A stretch of DNA of 64,000 bases. Source: Gp13-AA77 sp035578005. Its GTDB lineage: Bacteria; Acidobacteriota; Terriglobia; UBA7540. Made by a program: the position numbers and the translations under genes. Each line of letters begins with the position of its first letter. The stretch's first letter is position 1. The stretch lies in the NCBI GenBank assembly GCA_035578005.1, contig DATJYK010000187.1, forward strand, positions 1-64,000, given 5' to 3'. The notes below the pieces were generated by a model, which worked only from the letters and a program-made list of their open reading frames with translations, did no database searches and had not been told where the DNA came from. Positions 53,675-62,980 of the stretch are shown here, in pieces.

Positions 53675-54385
53675 TTACGGCGCCTCATCGACACGGACCA
53701 CAAAGGCGGGTCCCGATTCCCTGTTGAGCTGCTGAGCCAAAGCGTTGGCGCCGGCCAAGGTCGGCTCCAGGCCAACGAGGACTCGCCACGTCTGATCGCC
53801 CGGGCGGAAGACCAGCGTGGCGGCTCCATATTCGCGCTGCATCTGGTCCCGAAGTTGTTCCGCTGGGGCGCGCTCGGAAAAGCCTCCGATCTGGACGGCG
53901 AAGAGGTCCGCGCCGCGAGTCGGTGGCGTGCTGACGACTTGCAGACGTACGTTGGCGATGCTTTGCATGTCGATCGCCTCTGCAGCCGCGTGCGACAAAT
54001 CGATGATTCGGCCTTGCACAAAGGGTCCACGATCATTGATCCGTACTTCCGAGGTCTTATGAGTGGCAAGACTCTCGACTCGCACCACGGTTCCAAAAGG
54101 AAGAGTGCGATGAGCCGCGGTCATCTTCTCCATGTCGTAGATTTCGCCGCTGGCGGTGGGCCGGCCGTCAAACGGATGGCCGTACCAGCTCGCAATCCCG
54201 GTCTCCGCCTGACTTGGCGCCGACGCCTTCTTAGCGCAGCTCGTCGCCATCAAGCAAACCGCAGCCAGGCAACAAAGCCATCGGACCCGATGGGATGACA
54301 GCACGCGGACGGCTTCGGTGACGACTCCGGCGGAGCCGTTCTCGTGTCGCAGCAGTTGACAGCACACGGCCTTTTCTCCCAGCAT
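53675..54385 (-). CDS. rlpA: RlpA-like lipoprotein with DPBB and SPOR domains
   Basis: A 236-residue protein from ATG 54385. Lipobox LMATSC. DPBB domain: GIASWYGHPFDGRPTASGE, MTAAHRTLPFGTVVRV and INDRGPFVQGRIIDLS include the catalytic Glu and Asp of RlpA-type lytic transglycosylases. C-terminal SPOR: FAVQIGGFSERAPAEQL. Binds denuded septal peptidoglycan in the periplasm. Confidence 0.93.
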   Translation of the reverse strand: MLGEKAVCCQLLRHENGSAGVVTEAVRVLSSHRVRWLCCLAAVCLMATSCAKKASAPSQAETGIASWYGHPFDGRPTASGEIYDMEKMTAAHRTLPFGTVVRVESLATHKTSEVRINDRGPFVQGRIIDLSHAAAEAIDMQSIANVRLQVVSTPPTRGADLFAVQIGGFSERAPAEQLRDQMQREYGAATLVFRPGDQTWRVLVGLEPTLAGANALAQQLNRESGPAFVVRVDEAP

Positions 54386-54400
54386 CACAACCCAGCAAGT

Positions 54401-55249
54401 TCAGTTCGTATCCCACACGTTGACCCGGACCTCGGAGCGGGTGGACATCAATTGGTAGACGACACCCTTGTGTACGCGCAGCTCATCCACCGGGCGAACG
54501 TAGTAGTCAACCTTCATATCCGAGATTTCGGCGACCAGTTCGCCATGGGCGTTGTATCGGCGGACGTATTTGTTGACGTCGATGGTTTCGCCGCCGGCCG
54601 TCGTTTCCAGCGCAACGTAGGTGTTGCCCGCGCCATCGGTGGCGAGGCCTTCGAGAGAAAGCAGCCTGAGCCCGGCTCGGTCGAACTGAACCTGGAGTGG
54701 GCCGCCCGGGCCACCGGCCGTGGCGGGCCGCCCCACAACTCCGCTCTTGGCCGTCAGCAGCCGGGCCTGTTCGCGTTCAGGCAGGACAGCGGTCGCCGCT
54801 GGCTTCGGCTGTCCTTCACGGTCGAAAGCGTGAAGCTCTCCCGTCGTGGCGTCTCGAATCAAAACCAGCCCGTTCGGAATCGCGGTCACGCTGTCTGCGG
54901 GAAAGCCAAGCTTCCATTCCCGCTTGAACGCTCCCTGTGAGTCATAAACAGCCAGACGGTCACGCAGGGGATCGGTAATCAGGAGAGTTCCGTCGTCAAG
55001 CACATCAAACCCGTCCGGACCCTCAGGAAGCTCGTCGGTGGCGCCAGGGGACAGCGTAAGTGCGCCGGGAGCCTGGTTCGCCGGGCCCGAGCTTCCTTGT
55101 GTATTTAGCATTACGACCGGCATTCGCACGACGCGCGTGAGGGAGACCTCCCTGACCCCTGACTGGGGTTTGGGCCCGCCTCCCAAAGGCGCCAGGGCCA
55201 GAAGCAAGCAATAGAGCATCGAGCCGACCAACTTTGGCATATTATCCAT
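54401..55249 (-). CDS. Exported beta-propeller-like (NHL) protein
   Basis: A 282-residue protein with signal LYCLLLALAPLGG. Repeated beta motifs FDVLDDGTLLITDPLRDR, YDSQGAFKREW and LATDGAGNTYVAL match 6-bladed NHL-type propellers. No catalytic motif. It stops 16 bp before rlpA. Function unknown. Confidence 0.7.
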   Translation of the reverse strand: MDNMPKLVGSMLYCLLLALAPLGGGPKPQSGVREVSLTRVVRMPVVMLNTQGSSGPANQAPGALTLSPGATDELPEGPDGFDVLDDGTLLITDPLRDRLAVYDSQGAFKREWKLGFPADSVTAIPNGLVLIRDATTGELHAFDREGQPKPAATAVLPEREQARLLTAKSGVVGRPATAGGPGGPLQVQFDRAGLRLLSLEGLATDGAGNTYVALETTAGGETIDVNKYVRRYNAHGELVAEISDMKVDYYVRPVDELRVHKGVVYQLMSTRSEVRVNVWDTN

Positions 55250-55334
55250 CCAGCCGACTTCAGCAGTTGATTGATGACACGCCTAAAAACCATCCAGCAC
55301 CCTCATGGTCTGCGATCCCATTGGGGTGTTCAAA

Positions 55335-56160
55335 CCACCAGCCTACCCCCCAATCGCCGGGGGAAGCTCGGGTTCGTTTCTTGGGTTCGCTGGGTTCGTT
55401 TTGTGATATTTCACGTTTTTTCCCCCAAAAGTCGGGTTCGTTTAGGTTCGTTTTCGAACGCCAATTTGGCCCCTTTTTAGCTCTTATCCGTCCTTGAATC
55501 TAAGGGTTAAGTGTTTTGGGTTCGTTTTTTTGACTCGTCCGGCAAATAGGCCACCCGATCGCCACTAAGACATGCTGCAACAACATGATACAAGTTTGGG
55601 TTCGTTATCGCACACAGGGGGGTACCCGGGGGGGTGCTCCTTCTCGTACCCCAGGGGACTGGGGGGGTGCGGGGTCCGACTTCAAAAAACTTGCTATATT
55701 TGTTCAAGATACCGCTCCGATCAGACGTTCTAGCGAAGTCTTCGACCTCAAACCAACCAGTTCACGCCCCAACCACTGGAGGAAGCTCGGGTTCGTTTCT
55801 GGGGTTCCTTGGGTTCGTTTTGTGATATTTCACGTTTTCTCCCCCGAAACTTAGGTTCGCTTAGGTTCGTTTTTGAACGCCAATTTGGCCCCTTTTTGGC
55901 TCTTATCCATCCTTTAATCTATAGGTTAAGTGTTTTGGGTTCGTTTTTGACTCGTCTGGCAAATAGGCCATCGGATCGCCATTAAAATACGCTGCAACAA
56001 CACGATACAAAGTTTGTATTCGTCAGCGCGCATAGGTGGTACCCCGGGGGGTACCCCTTCTGGCACCCCAGGGGACGGGGCGGGACGGGCTCCCTCTTCA
56101 AAAACTTGCTATATTTGTTCAGATCCTGCCCCGATAAGACGTCTGGTACCTCCAAAGTGC
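55335..56160. repeat. 419-bp tandem duplication of non-coding DNA
   Basis: Two units, about 55335-55753 and 55754-56160, are offset by 419 bp (GGAAGCTCGGGTTCGTTT at 55362 and 55781) and roughly 85-90 per cent alike by eye. Both contain repeated GGGTTCGTTT words, CTTGCTATATTTGTTCA near the end and runs of G and C around GGTACCC. No protein or RNA family recognised; the region separates the convergent-divergent blocks before the injection-system operon. Confidence 0.85.
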
Positions 56161-56343
56161 GAACCCCTCAGCAGCAAGAGACAGCCTTGTTGCGTTTCAC
56201 GAGAACCGGATTATAATAGCACCCTGAAAAAGGGCACCCGTATTATTAACCGGGACTGGCGCCTGAAGCAAACGGTGCGAGTGGTGCCTGGGGAAGCACG
56301 TCCATTCCTTACCGCCATTCGATGCTTTGCTGTTTTGGCTTCT

Positions 56344-57030
56344 ATGATCGATGAGGTTGACAGACGGCTGACAGAATGGGCGAATGGTGTTCTGGAGGGA
56401 GTGGACGTGCACCTCGATGCGCCGAAACGCACCGAGCAGGGGCGAGGGATTGGATTGTATCTGATGGAGCTTGCCCCTTTGCCTCCGCCGAGCACGAATA
56501 GGCTCCCGCCCTTACAGGTGGCGCTTCGCTACCTTGTGACTTCGTGGTCGGATGACCCCGAGGAGGCGCACCGCCTGCTCGGTGAGTTGGTATTCGCAGC
56601 CATGAGAAACTCGGAATTCCAGGTGGAGCTTGGGCCGGTCCCGGCGGACGTTTGGGCGGCGTTTGGCGTCCCTCCTCGTCCCTCGTTTGTTCTGCGTGTG
56701 CCGCTCCAGCAGCGGCGTCCCGAACCGAAAGCCAAGCTCGTGCGCACTGCTCCGATGCTGAAGACATCGGTGGTGTCCAGCTTGCATGGAGTGGTCTACG
56801 GGCCGAATGATACTCCTCTGGCCGGCGCCGAAGTTCAGATCCCCGCGCTACGCCTGACCACGCACACCGACCACCAAGGACGGTTTTATTTCGCGACCGT
56901 CCCCGGCGGGGAACAGGTGAAAACTTTGCGAGTGAAAGCCAAAGACCGGGAGCTCAGCGTAACCACCCAGGAGGCCTTTCCACACGCGAGCGAACCGCTC
57001 TTAATCCGCTTCGACACGATGGAGGATTGA
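56344..57030 (+). CDS. Contractile injection system cap/terminator (Pvc16/DUF4255-like)
   Basis: A 228-residue protein from ATG 56344; longer frames extend into the tandem repeat and are unlikely. MIDEVDRRLTEWANGVL and LRYLVTSWSDDPEEAHRLLGELVF match Pvc16-type proteins that cap sheath and tube. A C-terminal carboxypeptidase-regulatory-like beta domain (GVVYGPNDTPLAGAEVQIP) is added. It is the first gene of the operon; no convincing ribosome site is seen. Confidence 0.78.
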   Translation: MIDEVDRRLTEWANGVLEGVDVHLDAPKRTEQGRGIGLYLMELAPLPPPSTNRLPPLQVALRYLVTSWSDDPEEAHRLLGELVFAAMRNSEFQVELGPVPADVWAAFGVPPRPSFVLRVPLQQRRPEPKAKLVRTAPMLKTSVVSSLHGVVYGPNDTPLAGAEVQIPALRLTTHTDHQGRFYFATVPGGEQVKTLRVKAKDRELSVTTQEAFPHASEPLLIRFDTMED

Positions 57031-57031
57031 A

Positions 57032-58264
57032 ATGCCACTCTCTTATTTGACTCCCGGCGTTTATGTGGAAGAAATCTCGGCCGGGCCGCGCCCGATCCAG
57101 GCCGTGGGCACCAGCACGGCCGCCTTCCTCGGGGAGGCGCCGGACGCCACCGCCCGGCTCAACGAGGGTGTGGCCATCAATAGCTGGTCGCAATTCTTGA
57201 AGGAATACGTTCCCGCAAAAGCGTCCGGCACGCCGCTTTCCCAGGCCGTGTTCGGCTTTTTTCAGAACGGCGGCCGGCGCTGCTATTGCGTGAACGTCGG
57301 CAAGGGTCAGCCGATTGCCGGAGGCGGCCGCGAGCGGAAAGGCATCGACGTCCTCGAGGAGATTGACGAGGTCAATATCGTGGCGGCTCCGGGGTACACG
57401 AAGCCGGAGGACTACGAGGCTCTGCTGTCACATTGCGAGAAACTGAAGAACCGGATCGCTATCCTGGACGCGCCGCAGGAAGTCGACAACGTGGACTTGC
57501 TAACCCAAGTAGGCTCGGCGCCGGCAGCGCCCAAAGCCGGCAAGACCGGAGGAGCCGGTGGAGACGACAAGGGAACCACCCCACCTGCCAAGACAGGCCT
57601 GCGTCCGCGGGTTTCGGACCGCGGCTACGGAGCCTATTACTTTCCCTGGATTACCGTGAGGGACCCGCTCTCGCCCGACAATCTGGTTGACGTTCCACCG
57701 TGTGGACATCTTGCCGGCATCTATGCCCGCACCGATGCCACGCGGGGCGTTCAGCATGCTCCGGCCGGTGAAAACATTCGCGGCGTCCTAAACCTGACTT
57801 ACCCTGTGACGGACGCGGAGCAGGGCATGCTGAACCAAAGCGGCGTCAACTGCCTGCGCTTTTTCCCGCGGGAGGGACCTCTCGTCTGGGGAGCGCGGAC
57901 CGTGGCGGATGGAGCCAGCGAATGGAGGTACATCAATGTTCGCAGGCTGTTCATCATGATTGAGGAATCGATCATTCGGGCCACCCGCTGGGTGGTCTTC
58001 GAACCGAATGACATGGCTTTGTGGAAAGCCATTCGGCGGGACATTAGCGCCTTTCTGACGCTGGTGTGGCGGGACGGCGCCTTGATGGGCGCAACCCCGC
58101 AAGAGGCTTTTTTTGTGCAATGCGACGCTGAAACCAACCCACCCGAAGTGATCGACGCCGGGCAGGTGGTGACGCTCATCGGCCTCGCCCCTGTCAAGCC
58201 GGCAGAGTTCATTATCTTCCGGATTGGGCAGCACGCCGGCGGAGCTGAGATCGAAGCTGCATAA
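57032..58264 (+). CDS. Contractile sheath protein
   Basis: A 410-residue phage-tail-sheath-type protein. YLTPGVYVEEISAGPRPIQAVGTS is the characteristic N-terminus; the C-terminal attachment domain has FFPREGPLVWGARTVA, YINVRRLFIMIEESI and FVQCDAETNPPEVI, as in T4 gp18 and Pvc2-type sheaths. GGAGG is six bases before the ATG, and only one base separates it from the cap gene. Assembled sheath contracts to drive the tube. Confidence 0.95.
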   Translation: MPLSYLTPGVYVEEISAGPRPIQAVGTSTAAFLGEAPDATARLNEGVAINSWSQFLKEYVPAKASGTPLSQAVFGFFQNGGRRCYCVNVGKGQPIAGGGRERKGIDVLEEIDEVNIVAAPGYTKPEDYEALLSHCEKLKNRIAILDAPQEVDNVDLLTQVGSAPAAPKAGKTGGAGGDDKGTTPPAKTGLRPRVSDRGYGAYYFPWITVRDPLSPDNLVDVPPCGHLAGIYARTDATRGVQHAPAGENIRGVLNLTYPVTDAEQGMLNQSGVNCLRFFPREGPLVWGARTVADGASEWRYINVRRLFIMIEESIIRATRWVVFEPNDMALWKAIRRDISAFLTLVWRDGALMGATPQEAFFVQCDAETNPPEVIDAGQVVTLIGLAPVKPAEFIIFRIGQHAGGAEIEAA

Positions 58265-58300
58265 CCGAAGGACGTATCGAGAAATCCGAGGGAGGTTCCC

Positions 58301-58783
58301 ATGCCTGAAGCTGCTCAGCGGCCGCCTGCCGCAAACCCGTCGGGCGCCCAGCCGGGAGTATTCAACGATCCTTACCGCGCCTACAATTTCAAGCTGGTGA
58401 TTCAAGGTGTGACCGAGGGTCACTTTACTGAATGCACAGATATGTCGATCAAGATCGACGCCATCCGCTACCGGGAAGGTGGACAGAGTCAGATTGTGCA
58501 TCGCATTCCCGGCCAGTTGGAGTATGGCGACATCACCCTGCGATACGGGCTCACTTCTTCCTCCGAACTGTGGAATTGGCTCATGACTGGGGTCAAGGGC
58601 AAGGTGGAGCGTAAGAATGTCTCCATCGTCATACTGGATAGTGACGGAGCCAGCGAAGTGCTCCGTTGGGATCTCGTCAACGCCTGGGTGTCGGAATGGC
58701 GGGGCGCGCCCTTGGGTGCTCTGGCGCCGCAGCTAGCGATTGAGTCGATTACGATCGTGTTCGAGACGCTGGACCGAGGGTAG
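58301..58783 (+). CDS. Tail-tube protein (gp19/Pvc1-like)
   Basis: A 160-residue protein with DPYRAYNFKLVIQGVTEGH, ECTDMSIKIDAIRYREGG, and RKNVSIVILDSDGASEVLRW followed by AWVSEWRGAPL, the signature of the T4 gp19-like tube family. GGGAGG precedes ATG 58301. Forms the inner tube below the sheath. Confidence 0.95.
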   Translation: MPEAAQRPPAANPSGAQPGVFNDPYRAYNFKLVIQGVTEGHFTECTDMSIKIDAIRYREGGQSQIVHRIPGQLEYGDITLRYGLTSSSELWNWLMTGVKGKVERKNVSIVILDSDGASEVLRWDLVNAWVSEWRGAPLGALAPQLAIESITIVFETLDRG

Positions 58784-58786
58784 CCG

Positions 58787-59935
58787 TTGTCGAAGAAACG
58801 ATTCACGGTGACGGTGCGGCGGTTGCTGGCGCGAACCTTGCGCCGATGGGCCGATGCAATCCTGCCGGAAAAGGGCGAGGCCTCCGAGCCTGTCTCTTGG
58901 AGAACGCTTGAGGAACCTGTTGGCAACGAGGACCGGCTTGAGCAAGTGGGCAGCCCTGCGTTCGATTCGGGCGAACCGGCGCCCGAGGCGACCGGCGAGC
59001 CCCCGAGGCATTGGGTGGAGCTGGTGCGTCACGTCGCGCCCGACTTGCTCCGTCCGGTAAGACGGCGCATGCCTGCCCGGGGCGAGCGGGAGCAAGTGGC
59101 GGCTAAAACCGGGAAGCCCACCCCTCCGCACCTTACGCCGGCTGAATTTCCGCCCTCCGCGTCCGGCAAGACCCGGCAGCTCGCCGCTCAACGTCGAGAG
59201 CAGGTCGGCACTGCTGGACAGCATCGGGGTGGCGCTTTTGAAAAGCCGCCGGCCGCACCCGAAGCGATGGCGCCGTCTGCGCCCGGCGCCCGTCTAACCG
59301 TTTTCGGGAGCCCTAACCCCAGGGCCTCTCTCTCACCAGAGACTACGCTATTAGAGCGCCAGCATCATCCGTTAGAACCGGACGAGGCGAAGGAGCATCG
59401 ATTCGAGGCCGAACCCGCGCTTCCAGCACTGTGCGAGGCGGAGCAGCATCAGCACCAGGCCGGGCCCGCGCCGCACAAGAGCGGTCCGACTGCAGAATTG
59501 CCGATTCGCAGGGCGGCGCCGCCGGCGACCGGAGCAGCGCGCGAAGCCGGTGAGAATAGGAATTCGGGCTCGACCGAACACCGCAATACTCTACAGTTCG
59601 TCGACAGTGATCCGCAGACACAGCGACGATCACCGGGAGATTGGCGCCGAGATCGTGTCGCGTCTCTTCCTCCGAGAGATCCGGACCCGTGGCCGGAGTT
59701 ACCGGGACCGGTGCCACCCAAACCACAAATCGAAGGAGCGCGTCGTGCCCTTCACCAGGGTGCTGAGCATGCAGCCGATGACACAACGCGGCTAAACGTC
59801 GAAAGGTTTGGTGGCAGCCCAGAGCGGTGGCCCGAGCTTCTTCCGGAATCGGACTCGAATTCCGATGAATGGACAACAGCCTTCCAGCGATGGGAGCACT
59901 TTAGCCGGTTGGATCGCGAGCAGCGGGGAGATTAA
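58787..59935 (+). CDS. Pro/Glu/Arg-rich protein of unknown function in CIS operon
   Basis: A 382-residue low-complexity protein starting at TTG 58787 (MSKKRFTVTVRRLLARTLRRW) with GAGGG nearby. Highly enriched in Pro, Glu, Arg and Ala, no domain recognised, and no signal peptide. It fits tightly between tube and LysM genes (stop overlaps the next start, TAATG). Comparable variable, disordered proteins sit at this place in other loci; it might be a tape-measure substitute, cargo adaptor or effector. Confidence 0.6.
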   Translation: MSKKRFTVTVRRLLARTLRRWADAILPEKGEASEPVSWRTLEEPVGNEDRLEQVGSPAFDSGEPAPEATGEPPRHWVELVRHVAPDLLRPVRRRMPARGEREQVAAKTGKPTPPHLTPAEFPPSASGKTRQLAAQRREQVGTAGQHRGGAFEKPPAAPEAMAPSAPGARLTVFGSPNPRASLSPETTLLERQHHPLEPDEAKEHRFEAEPALPALCEAEQHQHQAGPAPHKSGPTAELPIRRAAPPATGAAREAGENRNSGSTEHRNTLQFVDSDPQTQRRSPGDWRRDRVASLPPRDPDPWPELPGPVPPKPQIEGARRALHQGAEHAADDTTRLNVERFGGSPERWPELLPESDSNSDEWTTAFQRWEHFSRLDREQRGD

Positions 59936-60684
59936 TGGACCGAGTGGCGTTCCTGCTCGAGAAAACGGGCGTGCGGATTCCGTGCCTTTTGAATCCCGAG
60001 AGCGTTGTGATCCGGCGGCTGGCCGGGGTCCGTTCGCGGCGCTCCGCCAGCGGACCGCTAACTGGGGCCGGCCTCAAGGATGACCCGCTGCATTACACGG
60101 GCGGCGGCACCACCGAGATTAGTCTCGATCTGCTCTTCGACGTTTCCATCGCTGGGGCGTCGATCGCCACCGGAGACGTTCGAGATCTGACGCTCCCGCT
60201 CTGGGAGTTGACGGAGGGAACAGCGGCCGAAACGGGATTCACCCAACCCCCGATGGTGCGTTTTGTGTGGGGGAAAGCCTGGAACATTCCAGGCGTCGTC
60301 GTGGCCGTGGCCGAACGGCTGGAGAGCTTCACGGCGGATGGCGCCCCGCGGCGGTCGTGGCTGCGGATGCGATTGCTCAGGGTCTCCGAGCCGCCCCTGG
60401 CAAGGCCCGACGCTCCAACGCTGGGCACATTCATGCCCGTCGTCAGCGACGACACCGAGATCAGTCCGGACCGGCTCATGGTGTACGAAATCACGGGCGG
60501 AATTCCCGAGACACAGAGCGAAGGAGGGCCGCCGGTGCGTCTTGACGCCATCGCTCACCAATTGTGCGGCCATCCCTGGTGGAAACCGGTGGCGCAGTTG
60601 AACAACATCGACGATCCAGCGCGGATTCCACCCGGTACATTGTTGAGGATACCGCACGATTGGCTCTCAAAGGAGCCGGCGTGA
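59935..60684 (+). CDS. LysM-containing tube-associated protein (Pvc7-like)
   Basis: A 249-residue protein. The N-terminal part (DRVAFLLEKTGVRIP, DPLHYTGGGTTEISLDLLFDV) matches CIS tube proteins of the Pvc7/gp53 class; the C-terminus (LDAIAHQLCGHPWWKPVAQLN, PPGTLLRIP) is a LysM fold. Start ATG overlaps the previous stop. Links tube to baseplate. Confidence 0.85.
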   Translation: MDRVAFLLEKTGVRIPCLLNPESVVIRRLAGVRSRRSASGPLTGAGLKDDPLHYTGGGTTEISLDLLFDVSIAGASIATGDVRDLTLPLWELTEGTAAETGFTQPPMVRFVWGKAWNIPGVVVAVAERLESFTADGAPRRSWLRMRLLRVSEPPLARPDAPTLGTFMPVVSDDTEISPDRLMVYEITGGIPETQSEGGPPVRLDAIAHQLCGHPWWKPVAQLNNIDDPARIPPGTLLRIPHDWLSKEPA

Positions 60685-62189
60685 GCGTCGCCCTCGACTT
60701 TCCTCGCGTCGAAGTGCAATGGGACGGACGCCCGATCATGGAAGAGGACGCCGGCGCGCTGGAAGAGGTTCGTGTCCAGCGTGGCCTGTCTCTGCCCGCA
60801 CAGTGCGAGCTGACTTTTTTCAATCCGAAGGGAGCGCTGGCGAATTTGGCGCCTTCAGTGATCGGTTCCCCACTTCAGGTGGAGGTGCAGGGACAGGCAC
60901 AGCAGCTTTTCGTCGGGGAGGTGACGGCCGTCGAATACGTGCACCCGCCTTCGGGTGGGTTGCAGGTGCGGGTTCGGGGTTACGACTCTTTGCACCGTCT
61001 TCGCAAACGCCAGCACGTGCGAGCGCACGTGCAGGTAACCGTGCTCGATCTGGCGCGCGAACTGGTGCAGGACCTTGGACTTTCAGTGGAAGCGGCGGAA
61101 CCCGGCCCTGTGTGGCAACGGTTGATCCAGCACCACCAGTCAGACCTTCAGCTTTTGCAGGAGTTGGCACAGCGCTGCGGTTTGTTTCTGACGCTGCGAG
61201 GAAACGTACTGCACTTGGTAACCCTGGAAGGACTTGGGGAGACGATTCCACTCAGGCTCGGCGAGGCTTTGCTCGAAGCTCGGATGGAAGTCAACGGAGA
61301 CTCGAGTTGCCGGTCCGTGCACGCTTCCGGTTGGGATCCCTGGCGAGTTGAACGCCACGAGGGCCAGGCGAGCGCCCCGAGGGTGGGCCGCCAGGTGAAC
61401 ATCGAGGAGATGATGGGAGGCACCGGACAGCGCACCTTGACGAATCAGACCGCGCAAAACGATCTGCAGGCGGCGGTTCTGGCGCAAGCGCAACTGGACG
61501 CGGGGGTGGCACGCGAGGTGACCCTGTGGGGAGTTGCCCAAGGAGATACGCGGCTGCTGCCAGGAACACGCGTGGAGATCGAGGGCGTGGCCGAACCGTT
61601 CGCAGGCCGGTACATTCTGACTTCCGTGATCCACACGGTGGAACGTGCCAAGGGTTTCGTCTCCGAGATCTCGTCCGTTCCGCCCAGGCCCCCGGAGCGG
61701 GCGCGAGCGGCGAGCGTCGCCTGGGGGGTGGTAACAAGGGTGGACGATCCCGAGCATCTTGGCCGGATCCGCGTGTCGCTGCCGACTCACGGCGACGTGG
61801 AGACGGAGTGGATCAGTGTGCTGGCGACGGCGGCAGGGAGTAAGGGACTGGTGGCGCTTCCCGACGTCGGAGATCACGTTCTTCTGCTCTTCCAGGGCGA
61901 AGATCCGGGCCAGGCACTGGTCATTGGCGGGCTTTACGGGGCCAAGGCTCCCGCGGATTGGGGAATCGAAAGCGGCTCGGTTCAGCGCTACAGCTTTTTG
62001 ACGCCAGCGGGCCAGAAGCTCGGTCTAGACGATTCACGCAGGCTGGTCCGTTTGGAAAACAGCGACGGCAGCTACGTCGAGCTCTCTCCAGACAAGGTCC
62101 GGCTTCACTCGCAGGTGGATCTGGAGATCGAAGCGCCCGGCCGCTCGGTGGTTGTGCGAGGAAAGACGGTAGATTTTCAGAAGGCGTGA
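60681..62189 (+). CDS. VgrG/gpD-like spike-hub protein (Pvc8-like)
   Basis: A 502-residue protein starting GTG 60681 inside a GTGA overlap with the LysM gene; AGGAG is five bases upstream. Phage late-control D/hub domain (LQVRVRGYDSLHRLRKRQHV, LLQELAQRCGLFLTL) is followed by the gp5-type OB domain (VVTRVDDPEHLGRIRVSLP, VGDHVLLLFQ, ALVIGGLYG) and a short beta-spike. Trimeric hub and puncturing needle. Confidence 0.93.
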   Translation: MSVALDFPRVEVQWDGRPIMEEDAGALEEVRVQRGLSLPAQCELTFFNPKGALANLAPSVIGSPLQVEVQGQAQQLFVGEVTAVEYVHPPSGGLQVRVRGYDSLHRLRKRQHVRAHVQVTVLDLARELVQDLGLSVEAAEPGPVWQRLIQHHQSDLQLLQELAQRCGLFLTLRGNVLHLVTLEGLGETIPLRLGEALLEARMEVNGDSSCRSVHASGWDPWRVERHEGQASAPRVGRQVNIEEMMGGTGQRTLTNQTAQNDLQAAVLAQAQLDAGVAREVTLWGVAQGDTRLLPGTRVEIEGVAEPFAGRYILTSVIHTVERAKGFVSEISSVPPRPPERARAASVAWGVVTRVDDPEHLGRIRVSLPTHGDVETEWISVLATAAGSKGLVALPDVGDHVLLLFQGEDPGQALVIGGLYGAKAPADWGIESGSVQRYSFLTPAGQKLGLDDSRRLVRLENSDGSYVELSPDKVRLHSQVDLEIEAPGRSVVVRGKTVDFQKA

Positions 62190-62531
62190 ATGCTCTGGTT
62201 GACCGAGGACGCAGTGGTGGTGTGCAAGCATGAAAACGGAAGGGTGGGTCTTGCCCCTCTGCAGGGCGTGGTCACCATCGGAGGCAGGAAGGTGCTCGTG
62301 GAGAAAGACCCCGAGGGCAGGCCTATTACAGGCTGCCCGAATGTGGGAGCAACCATAAAGCCGTGCCTGCTCACGCTGCCGGTTACAGAAGGATACTCAG
62401 ACTTCTTGAAGATTGACGGGCGCAGGGTCTGTCTGGAGACGGTCACGGGCCTGACCGACGGCACCCCGCCAGGCGTCGTCAAATACAAAGTGCGAAGTCC
62501 GGGCCAGGATTTTATTTACGATTCGAAATGA
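62190..62531 (+). CDS. Spike-tip-like protein (PAAR-like)
   Basis: A 113-residue protein, MLWLTEDAVVVCKHENGRV, ILT-rich with CPNVGATIKPCLLTLPV and TDGTPPGVVKYKV. Its size and its place right after the hub gene fit the tip/PAAR-like proteins that cap the spike in such systems (Pvc10-like). Cys and His could bind a metal. Assignment is mainly by context. Confidence 0.65.
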   Translation: MLWLTEDAVVVCKHENGRVGLAPLQGVVTIGGRKVLVEKDPEGRPITGCPNVGATIKPCLLTLPVTEGYSDFLKIDGRRVCLETVTGLTDGTPPGVVKYKVRSPGQDFIYDSK

Positions 62532-62980
62532 GCAGACCCCGCTTTCGAGCTTGGCGATTTCGCATTCCGCGCCTCAGCGGCGGGGACGGACTGGAGTCAT
62601 TTCCAGCATCTGAAGCCGGCCTCTGTGTCTCCGCCAGCGGAAGCCTTGAGATGGTGGAGGACGAAGAATCCGTGCGACAGGCGATCCTTCTGTTGCTTGC
62701 GACCCGACCCGGAGAACGTGTGATGCGCCCGGACTACGGTTGTGAGCTGCATCGCCTGATGTTTTCACCCAACGATGACACCACCGCGGGATTGGCGACC
62801 CATTACGTGCAACGCGCCTTGGCGCGCTGGGAGCCCCGCATCCAAGTGCTACACCTCGACACCTCGCGCGTTCAGGAAGAACCAGGACGGCTCGATATCC
62901 AGTTGGAGTACCGCGTCCGCGCGACGCAGCGAAGCGGACGATTGAATTTTCCCTTGGAGCTGTCTGGAGAGAGCATCTGA
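62528..62980 (+). CDS. gp25-like baseplate wedge protein
   Basis: A 150-residue protein whose second half reads LLLATRPGERVMRPDYGCEL and FSPNDDTTAGLATHYVQRAL, diagnostic of gpW/gp25 baseplate proteins (lysozyme-like fold). ATG overlaps the previous stop by four bases. The first 45 residues are less conserved. Confidence 0.9.
   Translation: MSRPRFRAWRFRIPRLSGGDGLESFPASEAGLCVSASGSLEMVEDEESVRQAILLLLATRPGERVMRPDYGCELHRLMFSPNDDTTAGLATHYVQRALARWEPRIQVLHLDTSRVQEEPGRLDIQLEYRVRATQRSGRLNFPLELSGESI

Noticed and set aside
55335..56160. GGGTTCGTTT words as a telomere- or CRISPR-like array
   Set aside because: Words are irregularly spaced within a larger duplicated unit; no fixed spacer length or leader.
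56014..56343. N-terminal extension of the cap protein frame
   Set aside because: It lies in the 419-bp tandem repeat and its translation has no family resemblance; ATG 56344 fits the Pvc16-type N-terminus.
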